In this document: piece after piece, positions 7,175-9,134 of the stretch
Layout of the letters: the number at the start of each line of letters is the position of its first letter
How positions within the stretch are numbered: position 1 is the stretch's first letter
DNA from: Bacillota bacterium
GTDB lineage: Bacteria; Bacillota; Clostridia; Tissierellales; Sedimentibacteraceae
NCBI GenBank assembly: GCA_023453025.1
Contig: JAEXUD010000057.1
Location: 1-9,134 of the forward strand
Length of the DNA stretch: 9,134 nucleotides
Direction: 5' to 3'
Notes under the pieces: generated by a model
Databases searched by the model: none
What the model saw: the letters and a program-made list of their open reading frames with translations, nothing else
Told to the model about the DNA's origin: nothing
Position numbers and translations under genes: made by a program

Positions 7175-7190
7175 TGGCATAATTTTTGCT
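7175..7190 (+). promoter_or_regulatory. Sigma-54 (-24/-12) promoter of the transporter-ort genes
   Basis: TGGCAT, five bases, then TTGCT matches the sigma-54 consensus TGGCAC-N5-TTGCA/T at all positions but one, and has the invariant GG (7176-7177) and GC (7188-7189) exactly ten bases apart. Transcription would start near 7200-7202, giving a leader of about 30 bases before the ribosome site TGGAGGG (7221-7227). The gene just upstream encodes a sigma-54 activator with an intact GAFTGA loop, which strongly supports function. Confidence 0.88.
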
Positions 7191-7231
7191 ACTATTACAT
7201 TGAATTAAATATAATTTTATTGGAGGGCTTT

Positions 7232-8668
7232 ATGGAAATAAAACAAAAGAAGTTGGAATTTTATGGTGGTGAATGGATGTCATTTGTTCCGTTCCTTGTA
7301 TTCCTGGTATTAATTATAACAACTACATTTCATTTTGGTTCAATTTCAGATGGAGCATTATGGATTCCGGCTTTCATGGCGATAGTGGTTGGATTTCTAT
7401 TCGCTAAGAACAAGCAGGATTATTCTAGCACTGTCATTGAAGGTATGGCAAGCAAGGAAGCAATTATTCCTATAGTATGTTGGTTATTTGCGGGTGTATT
7501 CTCCAGAATTCTAAGAGACTCCGGATTGGCAATGGGTATAGCCGGAGTAGCTGCTAACATGGGAGTTGGAAGCACTGCATTTACAATTATAACATTCTTA
7601 GCATCAGCTATATTTGCTTCTGCAACCGGTACAGGCTTCGGAACTATTGCAACCGGCATGGGAGTGCTGTACCCTGCGGCAGTAGCTCTGGGCGCTTATC
7701 CACCGATTGTCGCAGGTGCAATAATATCAGGCGGTGCTTTTGGTGACAACCTGGCGCCGGTTTCTGACACAACAATCTGTTCAGCTACATCTCAGGGAGT
7801 TGATGTACCTGGGGTTGTTCGTTCAAGATTAAAGTATGCTTTCGCAGCCGGTGCTATTACAATTATTTGTATATTGATTTTTGGAGCAAGCAAAGCAAGT
7901 GCCGGTTCAGCAACTGAAGCGGTCGCATACAATCCAAATACCTTATTCATGTTTATTCCGGTTATTATTACAATAATAGTTGCTGTTAAGACAGGTGATA
8001 TAATCATAGCTACAATAATTGGTTCAATTGCAGGAATAATTACAGGAGTGGCCGTGGGATTATTTGATTTTGTCCAAATAGATGTTGCTAATGCCGTCAA
8101 ACCTGCTATATTTACAGTTTCAGGGTCAGGTCTGGACAGAACAATCGGAGGTGTTATACAAACAGGATTAAGCAGCATGATTCAAGTTATTGTATTGGCA
8201 TTATTACTCTTTGGCTCCATATCAATAATGAGAAACGGACAAGGGGATATTAAACTGTTAAATGCTTTAAACAAGGTTACTTCTACAAGAATTGGTGCAG
8301 AGTTTACTATTTCCGCTATGGTGATTTCGCTTTCCGCATTAATGGGATTAAATGCTCCTGCTATATTGGCGGTGGGAGCTTCATTTGCAAAACCATTAGG
8401 TGAAAAGCACGGCATAAGCCCGTACAGGGTTGCAAACCTGTTGGATGCACAGTCAAATACATTTGTTTACAGCCTTCCTTGGACTCCGGCTGTAATTTAC
8501 ACATTAGGATTTGCCGCAGACAGCAATGCACCCTTGGCAGCATTGGATATAGCACCATTTGTATTCTATGCATATGCAATGCTTGCCGTAATGTTTGTTA
8601 CAATATTGCTTGGAATTGGTCAAAATGACAATTTAGATAAATTAAAAAAGGTTGACAAGACAGCTTAA
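7232..8668 (+). CDS. nhaC: NhaC-family Na+/H+ antiporter-like transporter
   Basis: An integral membrane protein of 478 residues with roughly eleven or twelve hydrophobic helices. It is recognised by the family signature GDNLAPVSDTT (171-181; compare FGDKxSPLSDTT in NhaC proteins), the glycine-rich SATGTGFGTIATG (130-142), and the second-half motif LDAQSNTFVYSLPWTP (404-419). The family includes Na+/H+ antiporters and organic-acid or amino-acid exchangers such as the malate/lactate exchanger MleN. The position between a sigma-54 promoter and ortA suggests uptake of ornithine or exchange of a pathway product, though Na+/H+ exchange for pH or energy balance remains possible. The open frame extends back to an ATG at 7085, but that would place the promoter inside the gene. 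The ATG at 7232 has GGAGGG a few bases upstream and begins a normal family N-terminus. Confidence 0.88.
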   Translation: MEIKQKKLEFYGGEWMSFVPFLVFLVLIITTTFHFGSISDGALWIPAFMAIVVGFLFAKNKQDYSSTVIEGMASKEAIIPIVCWLFAGVFSRILRDSGLAMGIAGVAANMGVGSTAFTIITFLASAIFASATGTGFGTIATGMGVLYPAAVALGAYPPIVAGAIISGGAFGDNLAPVSDTTICSATSQGVDVPGVVRSRLKYAFAAGAITIICILIFGASKASAGSATEAVAYNPNTLFMFIPVIITIIVAVKTGDIIIATIIGSIAGIITGVAVGLFDFVQIDVANAVKPAIFTVSGSGLDRTIGGVIQTGLSSMIQVIVLALLLFGSISIMRNGQGDIKLLNALNKVTSTRIGAEFTISAMVISLSALMGLNAPAILAVGASFAKPLGEKHGISPYRVANLLDAQSNTFVYSLPWTPAVIYTLGFAADSNAPLAALDIAPFVFYAYAMLAVMFVTILLGIGQNDNLDKLKKVDKTA

Positions 8669-8680
8669 TAATACCATTAA

Positions 8681-8719
8681 TAACAGGCATATCCCCATAT
8701 TTATACTGTATGCCTGTTA
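8681..8719 (+). other. Hairpin between transporter and ortA
   Basis: An 11-bp perfect stem (TAACAGGCATA at 8681-8691 with TATGCCTGTTA at 8709-8719) encloses a 17-base loop. On the plus strand A, not T, follows the stem, so it does not look like an intrinsic terminator in the operon's direction. It could be an mRNA processing or stability element that sets transporter and thiolase levels separately, or a protein-binding dyad. It ends 11 bases before the ortA ribosome site. Confidence 0.55.
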
Positions 8720-8743
8720 AAAATATTTAAAGGAAGTGCAATA

Positions 8744-9049
8744 ATGATAAAAAAGGGAGAATGGGTTTTAATACATAGAAATGTGTTAGAACCGTCAGAA
8801 AGAGCGCCGCAAGTACCGGAAGATACAAAACAAGTACCGTTGGAAATGTGGATAAAAGGATATTTGCAGGAAGAAGCAAACATAGGAGAAGAAGTAACAG
8901 TTCAGACAAGAACAAAACGTATAGAAAAAGGGACATTGTTGGAAGTAAATCCATACTACAAGCATGATTTCGGTAAATTTGTACCCGAACTTATTCAAAT
9001 CAGCGACCAAGTAAAAGAAATAGTATTCGGAGGTGCTGATAATGAATAA
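8744..9049 (+). CDS. ortA: 2-amino-4-oxopentanoate thiolase, OrtA subunit
   Basis: The small subunit of the thiolase that cleaves 2-amino-4-oxopentanoate with CoA to alanine and acetyl-CoA, the last step of oxidative ornithine fermentation; cytosolic. The 101-residue length and sequence are typical of OrtA, notably the ERAPQVPEDTKQVPLEMW stretch (19-36), WIKGYL (36-41) and NPYYKHDFGKFVPEL (69-83). It has no recognisable catalytic domain of its own and works with the PLP-dependent OrtB. The start is supported by AGGAAG seven bases upstream. It overlaps the ortB start by eight bases, which suggests coupled translation of the two subunits. In known clusters ord (2,4-diaminopentanoate dehydrogenase) commonly precedes ortA; here the preceding gene is the transporter instead. 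Confidence 0.92.
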   Translation: MIKKGEWVLIHRNVLEPSERAPQVPEDTKQVPLEMWIKGYLQEEANIGEEVTVQTRTKRIEKGTLLEVNPYYKHDFGKFVPELIQISDQVKEIVFGGADNE

Positions 9050-9134
9050 AGACATGAGCTATTCAGGAGTGATGAAAAGAAGACCAGAAATAATGAAGCA
9101 GGCAGCAGGACTGGACTTTTCAGAATTTGAAAGC
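9042..9134 (+). CDS. ortB: 2-amino-4-oxopentanoate thiolase, OrtB subunit (partial, cut by window end)
   Basis: Only the first 31 codons are in the window. The opening residues (MNKDMSYSGVMKRRPEIMK, then AAGLDFSEFES) match what I know of OrtB N-termini, and the gene overlaps ortA by eight bases as expected. A GGAGG ribosome site (9029-9033) lies eight bases upstream, inside ortA. Full-length OrtB is a PLP enzyme of the threonine-synthase fold that carries the active site of the thiolase; none of those residues are visible here. Identity rests mainly on its position after ortA. Confidence 0.82.
   Translation, partial: MNKDMSYSGVMKRRPEIMKQAAGLDFSEFES

Noticed and set aside
7085..7231. Transporter start at ATG 7085
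   Set aside because: It would put the sigma-54 promoter inside the coding region and add 49 residues unlike the family N-terminus; the ATG at 7232 has a strong GGAGGG site.
7792..8178. 128-codon open frame on the minus strand inside the transporter
   Set aside because: An antisense shadow of a well-supported gene; low-complexity hydrophobic translation and no family motif.
8795..9055. Minus-strand frames across ortA
   Set aside because: They overlap a clear OrtA gene, show no ribosome sites and give biased Phe/Leu-rich translations.

Overview
The window looks like chromosomal DNA from an anaerobic, amino-acid-fermenting member of the Clostridia/Tissierellia. The evidence is the AT-rich coding sequence with strong AGGAGG-type ribosome sites, a sigma-54 regulatory circuit, and the two subunit genes of 2-amino-4-oxopentanoate thiolase (ortA, ortB). 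Those two genes are diagnostic of the oxidative branch of ornithine fermentation known from Clostridium sticklandii and Clostridioides difficile. The exact species cannot be read from the sequence.

Layout. (1) Positions 7-1868 are a complete IS1182-family insertion sequence: 17-bp perfect terminal inverted repeats, its own extended -10 promoter, and an intact 535-aa DDE transposase. (2) Positions 1869-2103 have no convincing gene. They hold a compact GC-rich island (about 51% G+C over 1915-2015) of four consecutive hairpins, the last followed by a T-run that makes a good intrinsic terminator, and then a weak promoter. I could not identify the island. (3) Positions 2104-7073 are four tightly packed plus-strand genes: a tandem-GNAT acetyltransferase, a sirtuin deacylase, a membrane histidine kinase with an extracellular amino-acid-binding-protein-like sensor and a cysteine-rich PAS domain, and an NtrC-type sigma-54 activator. 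(4) Positions 7074-7231 are a regulatory gap holding a textbook sigma-54 (-24/-12) promoter. (5) Positions 7232-9134 hold an NhaC-family transporter, ortA, and the first 31 codons of ortB, which runs off the window. An 11-bp hairpin sits between the transporter and ortA.

How it probably works (inference). The kinase's external domain keeps the Arg and Asp positions typical of amino-acid binding, so it may sense ornithine or a related amino acid. It would phosphorylate the adjacent activator, which would open the sigma-54 promoter at 7175-7190 and switch on the transporter and the thiolase that cleaves 2-amino-4-oxopentanoate to alanine and acetyl-CoA. The acetyltransferase/sirtuin pair in the sensor operon adds a possible protein-acetylation layer to a pathway whose product is acetyl-CoA. 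The most noteworthy items are this acetylation-plus-two-component-plus-sigma-54 arrangement and the unexplained four-hairpin island beside the insertion sequence. Several likely start codons lie inside longer open frames: 3731 for the kinase, 5694 for the regulator and 7232 for the transporter.
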